Both the position numbers and the translations under genes were made by a program. The notes beneath the pieces were generated by a model. It ran no database searches, was not told the DNA's origin, and worked only from the letters and a program-made list of their open reading frames with translations. A stretch of 64,000 bases of DNA from Sinomonas gamaensis (GTDB lineage: Bacteria > Actinomycetota > Actinomycetes > Actinomycetales > Micrococcaceae): positions 29,272 through 93,271 of the forward strand of contig NZ_SSCL01000015.1 of assembly GCF_005876955.1 (NCBI RefSeq). The letters run 5' to 3'. The stretch's first letter is position 1. Every line of letters starts with the position of its first letter. Below are positions 46,266 through 53,623 of the stretch, one piece after another.

Positions 46266-47543
46266 ATGCCTACCGCCGCGCATCGCCATGCCTTGGACCT
46301 CGGCCGTTTCGTGGTCGCTTCGCCGTCGAGCTTCCATGCGGCGCGCGAGGGTTCGCGACGGCTGGCCGAGGCGGGTTTCCGGGTGCTTTCCGAGGCCGAC
46401 GAATGGCCTTCCGAGCCCGGCGGCTACGCGGTGGTGCGCGACGGGGCGCTCATCGCCTGGGTCATTCCCGACGGCGCCAGCCCCCTCACGCCGTTCCGGA
46501 TCCTCGGCGCGCACACGGATTCCCCGTCGTTCAAGCTCAAGCCCAAGCCCACGGCCGGCGCGCACGGCTGGCTTCAGGCAGGCGTGGAGGTCTACGGCGG
46601 ACCCATGCTCAATTCGTGGCTCGACCGAGAGCTTCGCCTCGCCGGCCGCCTCGTGATGCTCGACGGCGCCGAGCACTGTGTGGCCACGGGACCCCTTCTG
46701 CGCTTTCCGCAGCTCGCGATCCACCTTGACCGTGGAGTCAACGACGGACTGAAACTCGACAAGCAGCGGCACATGAACCCTGTCTGGGGCCTTGGCGACG
46801 CGTCCCAGGCGGACCTCCTCGGTCTTGTGGCGCGTGAGGCCGGCGTCGACGCGGGCCTCATCGGCGGCTACGACCTCGTCGTGGCCGATGCGCAGGAGCC
46901 GTCGGTGTTCGGCGCGGACGGCGAGTTCCTCGCCTCGGGTCGCCTCGACAATCTGTCCTCGGTGCATGCGGGCGTGACCGCTCTGGCCCGGGTCCTCGAC
47001 TCAGCCCAGGAGACGGCTATCCCCGTGCTCGCGGCGTTCGACCATGAAGAAGTCGGCTCCTCGACCCGCTCTGGTGCCTCTGGCCCCTTCCTCGAGGACG
47101 TCCTCGCGCGCATCGGTGAGGGCCTCGGTGCCACGGCCACTGACCGCCGTCGTGCTTTCGCCGCCTCGTGGCACATCTCTGCCGACGCCGGGCACGCCAT
47201 CCACCCCAATTACCCGGAGAAGCACGATCCCGCGAACCGCCCGGTGCTCAACGGCGGTCCGCTGCTCAAGATCAATGCGCAGCAGCGCTACGCAACCGAC
47301 GCGGCGGGCGCCGCTCTCTGGGCCCGACTCTGCGCCGAGGCCGAGGTGCCGTATCAGGAGTTCGTTTCCAACAACGATGTCCCGTGCGGGTCCACGATCG
47401 GCCCGCTCACGGCCACGCGCCTCGGTATCCGCACGGTCGACGTGGGCGTCCCGCTCCTGTCGATGCACTCCGCGCGCGAGCTCGCGGGCGTGCAGGATCC
47501 GTGGCGGCTCGCGCTCGTCGCGGAGCGCTTCTTCGCGGGCTGA
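46266..47543 (+). CDS. M18-family aminopeptidase
   Basis: The 425-residue enzyme has the M18 metal ligands: GAHTDSPSFKLKP (His/Asp), GRLDNLSSVHAG (bridging Asp), FDHEEVGSSTRSGA (Glu), and a C-terminal LLSMHSARE (His). Two zinc or cobalt ions hydrolyse the N-terminal residue, often acidic, of peptides in the cytosol. Length is normal for DAP/LAP4-type enzymes. It converges with the DUF1345 gene and ends three bases from that stop. Confidence 0.92.
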   Translation: MPTAAHRHALDLGRFVVASPSSFHAAREGSRRLAEAGFRVLSEADEWPSEPGGYAVVRDGALIAWVIPDGASPLTPFRILGAHTDSPSFKLKPKPTAGAHGWLQAGVEVYGGPMLNSWLDRELRLAGRLVMLDGAEHCVATGPLLRFPQLAIHLDRGVNDGLKLDKQRHMNPVWGLGDASQADLLGLVAREAGVDAGLIGGYDLVVADAQEPSVFGADGEFLASGRLDNLSSVHAGVTALARVLDSAQETAIPVLAAFDHEEVGSSTRSGASGPFLEDVLARIGEGLGATATDRRRAFAASWHISADAGHAIHPNYPEKHDPANRPVLNGGPLLKINAQQRYATDAAGAALWARLCAEAEVPYQEFVSNNDVPCGSTIGPLTATRLGIRTVDVGVPLLSMHSARELAGVQDPWRLALVAERFFAG

Positions 47544-47546
47544 CGC

Positions 47547-48221
47547 CTACCCGCCCTGGTTCGCCAGTCCGATGACCAGGTTGATGGTGGCCGCGAGGAT
47601 GACCGTCGAGAAGATGTAGCCCAGGATTCCCTGCTTGAGCGCCTCGGTGCGGATCTTCGTGCTCGTGAGGTTGGTGTCCGAGACCTGGAAGGTCATCCCC
47701 AGCGTGAAGCCGAGGTACGCGAAATCGGTGTACTTGGGCGGCTGCTCCTGATTGAACTCGACGCCGCCATGCGGGTTCTCTCCGTAGTACACCTCGGCGT
47801 AGCGGAGGATGAAGATGGTGTGCAGCATGAGCCAGGACGCCGCGACCACCAGGATCGCGAGGATCGCGAGGGTCAGTTTCGCGCCGCCCTTCGCCTGATT
47901 TCCGGAGACCATCACCACGATCACGGCGATGATCGCGGCCGCGTTCGCGCACAGGATGAGGAAATCGCGGGTCGCCCGGCGAGGATCCTCCTCACGAGCG
48001 TGGCTCCGGGTCTGCTCCGCGTTCATCGGGAGGATCCTCCTCAGGACCCAGACGTCGTACAGAAGGGCCGCGGCGCCCCATCCAGCCGCCGGCGCGTGCC
48101 ACCAGGAGGAGAAGAGGCCTGTCAGGACCGCGGCGACGACGCCCACCGCGAGCATGGTCCACAGGCGGCGGCGAGCAGCGATGGCGCGAGGCGAGCGGGT
48201 GGTCTGTGCTTGTGGCGTCAT
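47547..48221 (-). CDS. DUF1345 membrane protein
   Basis: The ATG at 48221 is preceded by GAGGAT six bases away, which looks like a -10, and no ribosome site is seen. The 224-residue protein has five hydrophobic segments and the DUF1345 features MLHTIFILRYAEVYYGEN and TDFAYLGFTLGMTFQVSDTN. The function of the family is unknown. A longer frame reading upstream overlaps promoter sequence and is not supported. Confidence 0.82.
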   Translation of the reverse strand: MTPQAQTTRSPRAIAARRRLWTMLAVGVVAAVLTGLFSSWWHAPAAGWGAAALLYDVWVLRRILPMNAEQTRSHAREEDPRRATRDFLILCANAAAIIAVIVVMVSGNQAKGGAKLTLAILAILVVAASWLMLHTIFILRYAEVYYGENPHGGVEFNQEQPPKYTDFAYLGFTLGMTFQVSDTNLTSTKIRTEALKQGILGYIFSTVILAATINLVIGLANQGG

Positions 48222-48401
48222 GGCCCGATCCTCGCACCGGCACCTTGGGGCGCGCTGATTGTCCTGCACATGGGGCTCGACGGCGTGTCGTCGACATAGA
48301 GGCGGGATCACGAGGACGACGGCGGAAGGCGGCGTAGCGTTGTTGCCACCGGCGAGGAGGGCCGGCTCGGACAGCGGCTCGGTCGGGCAGCCAAGATCCG
48401 G

Positions 48402-48407
48402 TAGGAT
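48402..48407 (+). promoter_or_regulatory. Probable -10 for the rpsF operon
   Basis: TAGGAT is placed about 120 bases before the rpsF start. The -35 is poor, so the assignment rests on the hexamer and its position. Confidence 0.35.
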
Positions 48408-48479
48408 GGTGAAGTCTGTGCGGCGGCCGGTCTCCCTCGGGGACTGCCCGGTCGCGTGGACAACGCTAATGAACCTCCT

Positions 48480-48498
48480 GTTGCGGAGAGACCGCAAC
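48480..48498 (+). promoter_or_regulatory. Hairpin in the rpsF leader
   Basis: GTTGCGG-AGAGA-CCGCAAC is a perfect 7-bp stem-loop shortly before the rpsF ribosome site. In many bacteria S6:S18 binds a leader RNA of this operon to regulate it; this hairpin is the candidate, not proven. Confidence 0.4.
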
Positions 48499-48527
48499 CG
48501 CTTAGCCCAAAGGAGGTGGGTTCACAC

Positions 48528-48833
48528 ATGCGTCCTTACGAACTGATGGTCCTCATCGACCCCGAGGTCGACGAGCGCACCGTTCAGCCGTCGCTCGACA
48601 AGTTCCTCAGTGTGATCACCACCGACGGTGGAACCGTCGACAAGGTGGACATCTGGGGTCGTCGCCGTCTGGCCTACGACATCAAGAAGAAGAACGAGGC
48701 GATCTACGCCGTCGTCAATTTCACGGCTGAGCCGGCTACGGCCCAGGAGCTGGATCGCCAGCTCAACCTGAACGAGACGATCATGCGCACCAAGATCATC
48801 CGCCCCGAAGACCAGAAGGTTTCCGCCAAGTAG
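48528..48833 (+). CDS. rpsF: 30S ribosomal protein bS6
   Basis: The ATG at 48528 sits behind AAAGGAGGTGG. The 101-residue protein begins [16 protein letters not shown] and carries the [22 protein letters not shown] strand region of bS6. It partners with S18 in the small subunit platform. It is the first gene of the conserved rpsF-ssb-rpsR-rplI operon. Confidence 0.98.
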   Translation: MRPYELMVLIDPEVDERTVQPSLDKFLSVITTDGGTVDKVDIWGRRRLAYDIKKKNEAIYAVVNFTAEPATAQELDRQLNLNETIMRTKIIRPEDQKVSAK

Positions 48834-48888
48834 TTTGGCGCGATCCCTTCGCTCGTAAGAACGTCAACGACTCGGACCAGGAGGCAGC

Positions 48889-49497
48889 ATGGCAGGCGAA
48901 ACCACGATTACGGTCATCGGCAATCTGACGAACGATCCGGAGCTCCGGTTCACGCCGTCGGGTTCCGCCGTGGCCAACTTCACGGTGGCCTCCACGCCGC
49001 GCACCTTCGATCGCCAGTCGAATGAGTGGAAGGACGGGGAAACCCTGTTCCTCCGCGCGTCGATCTGGCGCGAGGCTGCCGAGAACGTCGCAGAGTCCCT
49101 CACGAAGGGCATGCGCGTCATCGTGACAGGCCGGCTCAAGAGCCGTTCGTACGAGACCAAGGAAGGCGAGAAGCGCACCGTGATCGAGCTCGAGGTCGAC
49201 GAGATCGGCCCGAGCCTCCGCTATGCCTCTGCCAAGGTCAACCGCACTCAGCGCTCCGGCGGTCAGGGCGGCAACTTTGGCGGTCAGGGAGGCAACTTCA
49301 GCGGTGCCAACGCCGGGGGCAACTTCGGTGGTGGCGGCAACGCTGGAGGCTGGGGTGGCAACCAGGGTTCGCAGAACCAGGGTGGCTCCGGCGGCTGGAA
49401 CGGCGGCGGCGCGCAGAACGACGATCCGTGGGCAACCCCGGGCGTTAGCAACTCTGGTGGCTGGGGCAGCGGCCCCGACTCCGAGCCGCCTTTCTGA
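48889..49497 (+). CDS. ssb: Single-stranded DNA-binding protein
   Basis: The 202-residue protein has an OB fold (about residues 3-110: [35 protein letters not shown]), a Gly/Gln/Asn-rich flexible linker and the acidic tip SEPPF that docks partner proteins. It sits between rpsF and rpsR, as in other bacteria. AGGAGG precedes the ATG. It protects single-stranded DNA in replication and repair. Confidence 0.98.
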   Translation: MAGETTITVIGNLTNDPELRFTPSGSAVANFTVASTPRTFDRQSNEWKDGETLFLRASIWREAAENVAESLTKGMRVIVTGRLKSRSYETKEGEKRTVIELEVDEIGPSLRYASAKVNRTQRSGGQGGNFGGQGGNFSGANAGGNFGGGGNAGGWGGNQGSQNQGGSGGWNGGGAQNDDPWATPGVSNSGGWGSGPDSEPPF

Positions 49498-49563
49498 TCG
49501 ACACCTATTCATCACCATCCCGTGGCATGACCACGGGCTCCGCGAGACAAAAGGAGCTCCACG

Positions 49564-49803
49564 ATGGCTAAGGCTGAAATCCGCAAGCCGAAACCAAAGT
49601 CCAACCCCTTGAAGGCCGCTGACATCACCGTCATCGACTACAAGGACGTCGCCCTGCTGCGCAAGTTCATCTCGGACCGCGGCAAGATCCGCGCCCGCCG
49701 GGTGACCGGCGTGACTGTGCAGGAGCAGCGGAAGATCGCCCAGGCGATCAAGAACGCCCGCGAAGTTGCCCTGCTCCCTTACTCCGGCGCTGGCCGCGGC
49801 TGA
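49564..49803 (+). CDS. rpsR: 30S ribosomal protein bS18
   Basis: The 79-residue protein has [19 protein letters not shown] and [22 protein letters not shown], the bS18 core. No zinc-binding Cys are present in the N-terminus, so it is the Zn-independent form. AGGAG precedes the ATG. It pairs with bS6 and is co-transcribed. Confidence 0.97.
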   Translation: MAKAEIRKPKPKSNPLKAADITVIDYKDVALLRKFISDRGKIRARRVTGVTVQEQRKIAQAIKNAREVALLPYSGAGRG

Positions 49804-49822
49804 GAAGGGAAGCGAGAAAACC

Positions 49823-50275
49823 ATGGCAAAGATCATCCTGACCCAGGAAGTGACCGGACTCGGCACGCCTGGTGACGTTGTCGAGGTCAAGGACGGCTAC
49901 GCCCGCAACTACCTCTACCCGCGCGGCTTCGCCCTGCGCTGGACCCGTGGTGGCGAGGCGCACGTCGAGGCGATCAACGCTGCCCGTGCAGCCAAGGCCC
50001 ACAAGACGCTCGAGGCCGCGCAGGAGCAGGCTGCTGCTCTCGCGAAGACCCCGGTCCGTCTTGAGGTCAAGGCCGGCAAGGAAGGCCGCCTCTTCGGCAC
50101 CGTCCGCACCGAGGCTGTCGCCTCCGCTGTCGAGGAGGCCGGTCTCGGCGCTATCGACAAGCGCAAGGTCGTCCTTCCCGGGCACATCAAGTCGACGGGC
50201 AACTACGACGTCGCCGTGCGCCTGCACGACGAGGTCACCGCGACGATCAACCTCCAGGTTGTCGCCGCGAAGTAG
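49823..50275 (+). CDS. rplI: 50S ribosomal protein bL9
   Basis: The ATG at 49823 is preceded by GAAGCGAGAAAACC; the weak ribosome site is close to rpsR, 19 bases away. The 150-residue protein has the bL9 N-terminal domain ([33 protein letters not shown] in parts) and the long connecting helix to the C-terminal domain ([27 protein letters not shown] region). It is the last gene of the operon and is followed by a terminator. Confidence 0.97.
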   Translation: MAKIILTQEVTGLGTPGDVVEVKDGYARNYLYPRGFALRWTRGGEAHVEAINAARAAKAHKTLEAAQEQAAALAKTPVRLEVKAGKEGRLFGTVRTEAVASAVEEAGLGAIDKRKVVLPGHIKSTGNYDVAVRLHDEVTATINLQVVAAK

Positions 50276-50307
50276 CTCCACGTGGCCTGAGGGCTAACGG
50301 ACCTCGA

Positions 50308-50338
50308 GAGGGTCTCCGCCGAAGCGGCGGAGGCCCTC
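50308..50338 (+). terminator. Terminator of the ribosomal-protein operon
   Basis: A 14-bp stem with one G-U pair (50308-50321 with 50325-50338) closes a three-base loop 32 bases after rplI, followed by TCTTCCC. Confidence 0.7.
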
Positions 50339-50344
50339 TCTTCC

Positions 50345-50510
50345 CGTCTCAGGTACAGATACCTTCCCGTCAGGGCGTCTCAGGTACAGATACCTCCCCC
50401 GCAGGACGTCTCAGGTACAGATACTTCCCGCCCCCTCGGCTGGCTCGCTAGTGGCTTGGAAGTATCTGTTCCCGAAACGCCGCAGGAGGGGGTTTGGTGT
50501 ACCCGAAACT
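50345..50510. repeat. Periodic direct and inverted repeat element
   Basis: An 18-base unit, CGTCTCAGGTACAGATAC, occurs at 50345, 50376 and 50407, exactly 31 bases apart. Two diverged inverted copies lie at 50462-50479 and 50493-50510, again 31 apart. The third direct and first inverted unit pair almost fully (about 18 of 21 positions in the arm), with the dyad centre near 50443. The organisation is unlike a CRISPR and resembles a REP-like intergenic element. Confidence 0.7.
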
Positions 50511-50552
50511 GGGGTGGGAATAGGTCGCTGGCCTCCACCGTTGTCGGGATTG

Positions 50553-50564
50553 ATGCAAATGCAT
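50553..50564. promoter_or_regulatory. Short palindrome before the FMN reductase gene
   Basis: ATGCA-AA-TGCAT is a perfect dyad 27 bases before the ATG at 50592, a possible operator. The evidence is symmetry and position only. Confidence 0.3.
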
Positions 50565-50591
50565 GAAACTCGCGAACGGAGAGCGAACACC

Positions 50592-51242
50592 ATGAACGCC
50601 AAGAAGATCGTCGTCATCTCGGCCGGTCTGGGCACCCCATCGTCAAGCCGCCTGCTTGCCGACCAACTGGCGGAAGCGACGGTGCGCCGCGCCGCGGTTC
50701 TTGGCGTGGAGACCGAGGTGTCCGCATTCGAGCTGCGGGACCTAGCGGTGGACATCGCCAACAACTTCGTGACCGGATATGCCGCACCGAAGCTCGCGGA
50801 AGCCATCAGCGCCGTCGAGGAATCAGACGCCCTCATCGTCGTTTCGCCCGTCTTCAGCGCCTCGTACAGCGGCCTGTTCAAGTCGTTCATCGACGTGCTC
50901 GACAACAAGGCGCTGGACGGCAAGCCAGTCCTCCTTGGAGTCACGGGCGGCTCCGAGCGCCACAGCATGGTCATCGACTTCGCGATGCGGCCACTCTTCA
51001 CCTACCTCCGTGCGCGCATCGTGCCCACCGGTGTCTTCGCCGGACCGATGGATTGGGGCAAGGGCGACGACGGCGACGCGGCTTCGGCGGGCGGTCTCGG
51101 CGCCCGGATCGAGCGCGCCGCGGCTGAGCTCGCGGCCGAGCTCATGGGCCACGGAGGCCCGGCGCGTGCGCCGAAGATCGCCACGCGTCCCGAGGACAAG
51201 AGCTTCGAGGAACTCCTCTCCGAGCTGACCGGCCGCAACTGA
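50592..51242 (+). CDS. NADPH-dependent FMN reductase (CE1759-like)
   Basis: The ATG at 50592 follows a GGAG about 10 bases upstream; the longer frame starting near 50451 runs through repeat sequence and is not supported. The 216-residue flavodoxin-like protein begins KKIVVISAGLGTPSSSRLLADQL and has VVSPVFSASYSGLFKSFIDVLD and GVTGGSERHSM. Relatives, named after CE1759 of Corynebacterium, supply FMNH2 to LLM monooxygenases. It could serve the LLM enzymes elsewhere in the window, but it is 30 kb away. Confidence 0.85.
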   Translation: MNAKKIVVISAGLGTPSSSRLLADQLAEATVRRAAVLGVETEVSAFELRDLAVDIANNFVTGYAAPKLAEAISAVEESDALIVVSPVFSASYSGLFKSFIDVLDNKALDGKPVLLGVTGGSERHSMVIDFAMRPLFTYLRARIVPTGVFAGPMDWGKGDDGDAASAGGLGARIERAAAELAAELMGHGGPARAPKIATRPEDKSFEELLSELTGRN

Positions 51243-51251
51243 TCGCCGTCG

Positions 51252-51257
51252 TACCAT
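51252..51257 (+). promoter_or_regulatory. Leaderless -10 element for the dipeptidase gene
   Basis: TACCAT lies six bases before the GTG at 51264 with no Shine-Dalgarno sequence. Confidence 0.5.
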
Positions 51258-51263
51258 GACGGG

Positions 51264-52391
51264 GTGCAGTCTGAGCGCCCCTATGCCCCCGTCGTCGACG
51301 GCCACAACGACCTTCCCTGGGCCCTGCGCCAAGACTTCGGGTACGACGTCGCCGCCGCAACGCTCGAGATCGGCCAGCCGAGGCTCCACACGGACATTCC
51401 TCGCCTCCGACGGGGCGGCGTCGGGGCCCAGTTCTGGTCAGTCTTCGTCCCCTCGACGCTGACGCCGGAGCAGGCTGTCGTCGCCACGCTTGAGCAGATT
51501 GACTGCGTGCGCCGTATAGTGGCCGCCCACCCGGCGACCTTCGAGCTGGCGAGGACCGCCGCAGAGGTGAGGGCCGCCGTCGACCGCGGACGCATCGCGT
51601 CCCTCATGGGAATGGAGGGCGGCCACAGCATTGCCGCCTCGCTCGCTGTCCTGCGCATGATGGGCGAGCTGGGCGTCCGCTATATGACCCTCACCCACAA
51701 TGACAGCCTCCCGTGGGCCTCGTCGGCCACAGGCGAGGGCGCCGACCAAGGGTTGGCGGCCTTCGGCCGCGAGGTGGTCGCGGAAATGAACCGGATCGGG
51801 ATGATCGTGGACCTCTCGCACGTCTCCGAGCGCACCATGCACGACGCGCTGGACACCACCACCGCACCCGTCATGTTCTCACATTCGTCGTGCCGAACGG
51901 TCTGCGGGCATCCCAGGAACGTCCCCGACGGCGTCCTCGAGCGCCTCCCCGACAACGGCGGTCTGCTCATGGTCACGTTCGTCCCCAAGTTCGTCTCTGA
52001 GGCGTGCCGCGATCATGCGCGGGCGGTCCGGGACAAGCGGCTTGAGCTGGGGCTCCCGGTGGGCTTCCACGACGTCCTGCCCGCGGAGAACCCCGATGCC
52101 GCACGTGACTTTGCGGCGTGGCTCGCCGCGAACCCCGCGCCCGAGGCGACCATCGACGACGTCGTCCGTCACCTCGAGCACGCCCGCGAGGTGGTGGGAC
52201 CCCAGCACCTGGGACTGGGCGGCGACTTTGATGGAACCGTTGACCTACCGGTCGGGATGGACGGGGTCGCAGGCTACCGCCCGCTGCTCGACGCGCTGCG
52301 GGAGCGCGGCTGGACGGACGGCGACCTCGAGGCCTTGTGTTGGGCCAACGCCCTTCGCGTGCTCGAGGCGACCGAAGTCGGCCCTGTGTGA
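51264..52391 (+). CDS. M19-family membrane dipeptidase
   Basis: The 375-residue enzyme has the M19 binuclear zinc ligands in DGHNDLPWAL near the N-terminus, then MEGGHSIAASL, LTHNDSLPWA, LSHVSERTMHDAL, FSHSSCRTVCGHPRN and GGDFDGTVDLPVGM. Family members hydrolyse dipeptides and some beta-lactams. No signal peptide was seen, so it is cytosolic here despite the family name. It converges with a reverse gene six bases after its stop. Confidence 0.9.
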   Translation: MQSERPYAPVVDGHNDLPWALRQDFGYDVAAATLEIGQPRLHTDIPRLRRGGVGAQFWSVFVPSTLTPEQAVVATLEQIDCVRRIVAAHPATFELARTAAEVRAAVDRGRIASLMGMEGGHSIAASLAVLRMMGELGVRYMTLTHNDSLPWASSATGEGADQGLAAFGREVVAEMNRIGMIVDLSHVSERTMHDALDTTTAPVMFSHSSCRTVCGHPRNVPDGVLERLPDNGGLLMVTFVPKFVSEACRDHARAVRDKRLELGLPVGFHDVLPAENPDAARDFAAWLAANPAPEATIDDVVRHLEHAREVVGPQHLGLGGDFDGTVDLPVGMDGVAGYRPLLDALRERGWTDGDLEALCWANALRVLEATEVGPV

Positions 52392-52397
52392 GCCGCT

Positions 52398-53102
52398 CTA
52401 GAGGAGCTCGACGAACGCGCGCGCCTCTTCGATGCTGATCTCCGAATGGCGCCAGAGCAGCTGGGCGGCGTCCTCGGCGTCACCGATCTGGGCCAGCGCC
52501 TTGATCTCGGAATAGATCTCGTCGTTGAGGAGATTGCTCGCGACCTCGAGGGTCTGTCGCCCATTGCTCACGATGGCGCGATAGCGGTACGGGAAGCGGG
52601 TGGTCGAGCGCTCGCCGAATGCTGCCGCCGGCACCTTGGAGGGGGTCTCGAAGGACGACGACGGCGCTGCCGGCTTCGGCTCGCGGCTTTCCAGGGGCTC
52701 GGGCGGGATTTGCTGCTCCCGTTCCACTGGCCGCTCCAGCTCTGGCGCCGCGAGAGGTTCTGGCTCCGTCTGGGACGTGTCGGGCAACGCTTCCCGGCTC
52801 CCGTACGGCTGCGGGTGGCGTTCCATGAGGAGCACGGCGTTGCGGGCTTCGGTGAGCTTCGTCCCAGTGGCCTGGCGATAGACGGCAATGGCCTGCACCG
52901 TCAGCCCCTGCGCGATGAGGGAGTAGATGGTGCGGTGCTGCTCTTCGGTCAGCTTCGCGGAAGCAGCCGCGGCGGCCTCTGGTCCGCCCGCCATGGCTGT
53001 CTCGGCCGACTCCCGCGACTTCCTCACACCCCGCCGGAAGATCAGGACGACGACGGCAACGACGCACAACAGGATGATGAGTGGCGGCAGCAGATTTTCC
53101 AT
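52398..53102 (-). CDS. Membrane protein with L7/L12-like repeats
   Basis: The ATG at 53102 is chosen for GGAAG just upstream; earlier codons fall in the promoter. The 234-residue product has a membrane helix (LLPPLIILLCVVAVVVLIF, residues 4-22), then two copies of an L7/L12-like helical segment with Ala and conserved EAR: AIAVYRQATGTKLTEARNAV (residues about 67-86) and LLWRHSEISIEEARAFVELL at the very end. They are joined by a Pro/Glu/Ser-rich linker. Its role is unknown. Confidence 0.65.
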   Translation of the reverse strand: MENLLPPLIILLCVVAVVVLIFRRGVRKSRESAETAMAGGPEAAAAASAKLTEEQHRTIYSLIAQGLTVQAIAVYRQATGTKLTEARNAVLLMERHPQPYGSREALPDTSQTEPEPLAAPELERPVEREQQIPPEPLESREPKPAAPSSSFETPSKVPAAAFGERSTTRFPYRYRAIVSNGRQTLEVASNLLNDEIYSEIKALAQIGDAEDAAQLLWRHSEISIEEARAFVELL

Positions 53103-53623
53103 CGGGGCTTCCGGATCGGTGCGGCAGGTGCGGGAAGTGTCAGCGCGAGTCCCGTTCGGGGCACTTCCAGAGTAGTACGGGCCAGATGCGGCGGCACTCC
53201 CGGGCGCTCCTCGGTGGTCGCCACCCGTGACGTATTCCCACGAGAGCATGCTCAAGAAAGCTCAACCCCTCACGCATGTGTTGCAACTCACATAAACTCT
53301 GCACGATGGCTGAAAACACAAACAGGTGTCCAAAAAAGCGTTCTGGCGCTGTGGATTTCGAATGTGGAAAAAATTCTTTGGTCCACACTCTGTAGACGAA
53401 GTCTGCCCACGTCAGAAGGCTGTTGAGGGCAATGCGGAGAAGTTGTCCACAGATATCCACAAGCACTGTGAACAAGTGCGGGCCCATTCCCCACAGGTTA
53501 TCCACACGACCGGTGGACGACCGGCTTGGGTTTGTCGCACCCCCTCGATACCGTGACTGCAACTCATCCGGAAGAGGTGTTCGCACCCCGATCCGGCAGC
53601 CGTGTTCGAGGTGAGGTATCCCG
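53103..53623. other. Intergenic region with DnaA boxes upstream of dnaB
   Basis: This 521-base region has a GC-rich left part near the reverse gene and a less GC-rich right part with DnaA-box-like sequences. No gene was seen. Confidence 0.6.
53350..53506. promoter_or_regulatory. DnaA-box cluster upstream of dnaB
   Basis: Boxes fitting TTATCCACA are: perfect TTATCCACA at 53498-53506, TTGTCCACA at 53443-53451, ATATCCACA at 53453-53461, and reverse-oriented TGTGGAAAA (53363-53371) and TGTGGATTT (53350-53358). The last has two differences. The cluster precedes dnaB by about 120-270 bases. Confidence 0.55.

Larger units (their letters stand above)
48222..48527. other. Divergent intergenic region with rpsF leader
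   Basis: This 306-base space holds the leaderless-type promoter of the DUF1345 gene on one side and a promoter plus structured rpsF leader on the other. No extra gene was seen. Confidence 0.5.
50276..50591. other. Intergenic region with terminator and periodic repeats
   Basis: This 316-base gap between rplI and the FMN reductase gene contains the rplI terminator, the 31-bp-periodic repeat element and a short palindrome. No coding signal was seen. Confidence 0.55.

Noticed and set aside
50345..50424. CRISPR array
   Set aside because: Only three direct units, spacers of 13 bases that are partly conserved, inverted copies beside them and no cas genes.
50451..50591. N-terminal extension of the FMN reductase
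   Set aside because: The extra codons run through the repeat element and give a basic, non-family sequence. The family start KKIVVIS is at 50592.
53350..53506. Chromosome origin (oriC)
   Set aside because: DnaA boxes alone are not enough, dnaA and dnaN are absent, and no long AT-rich unwinding region was seen. It is kept as a DnaA-box cluster only.
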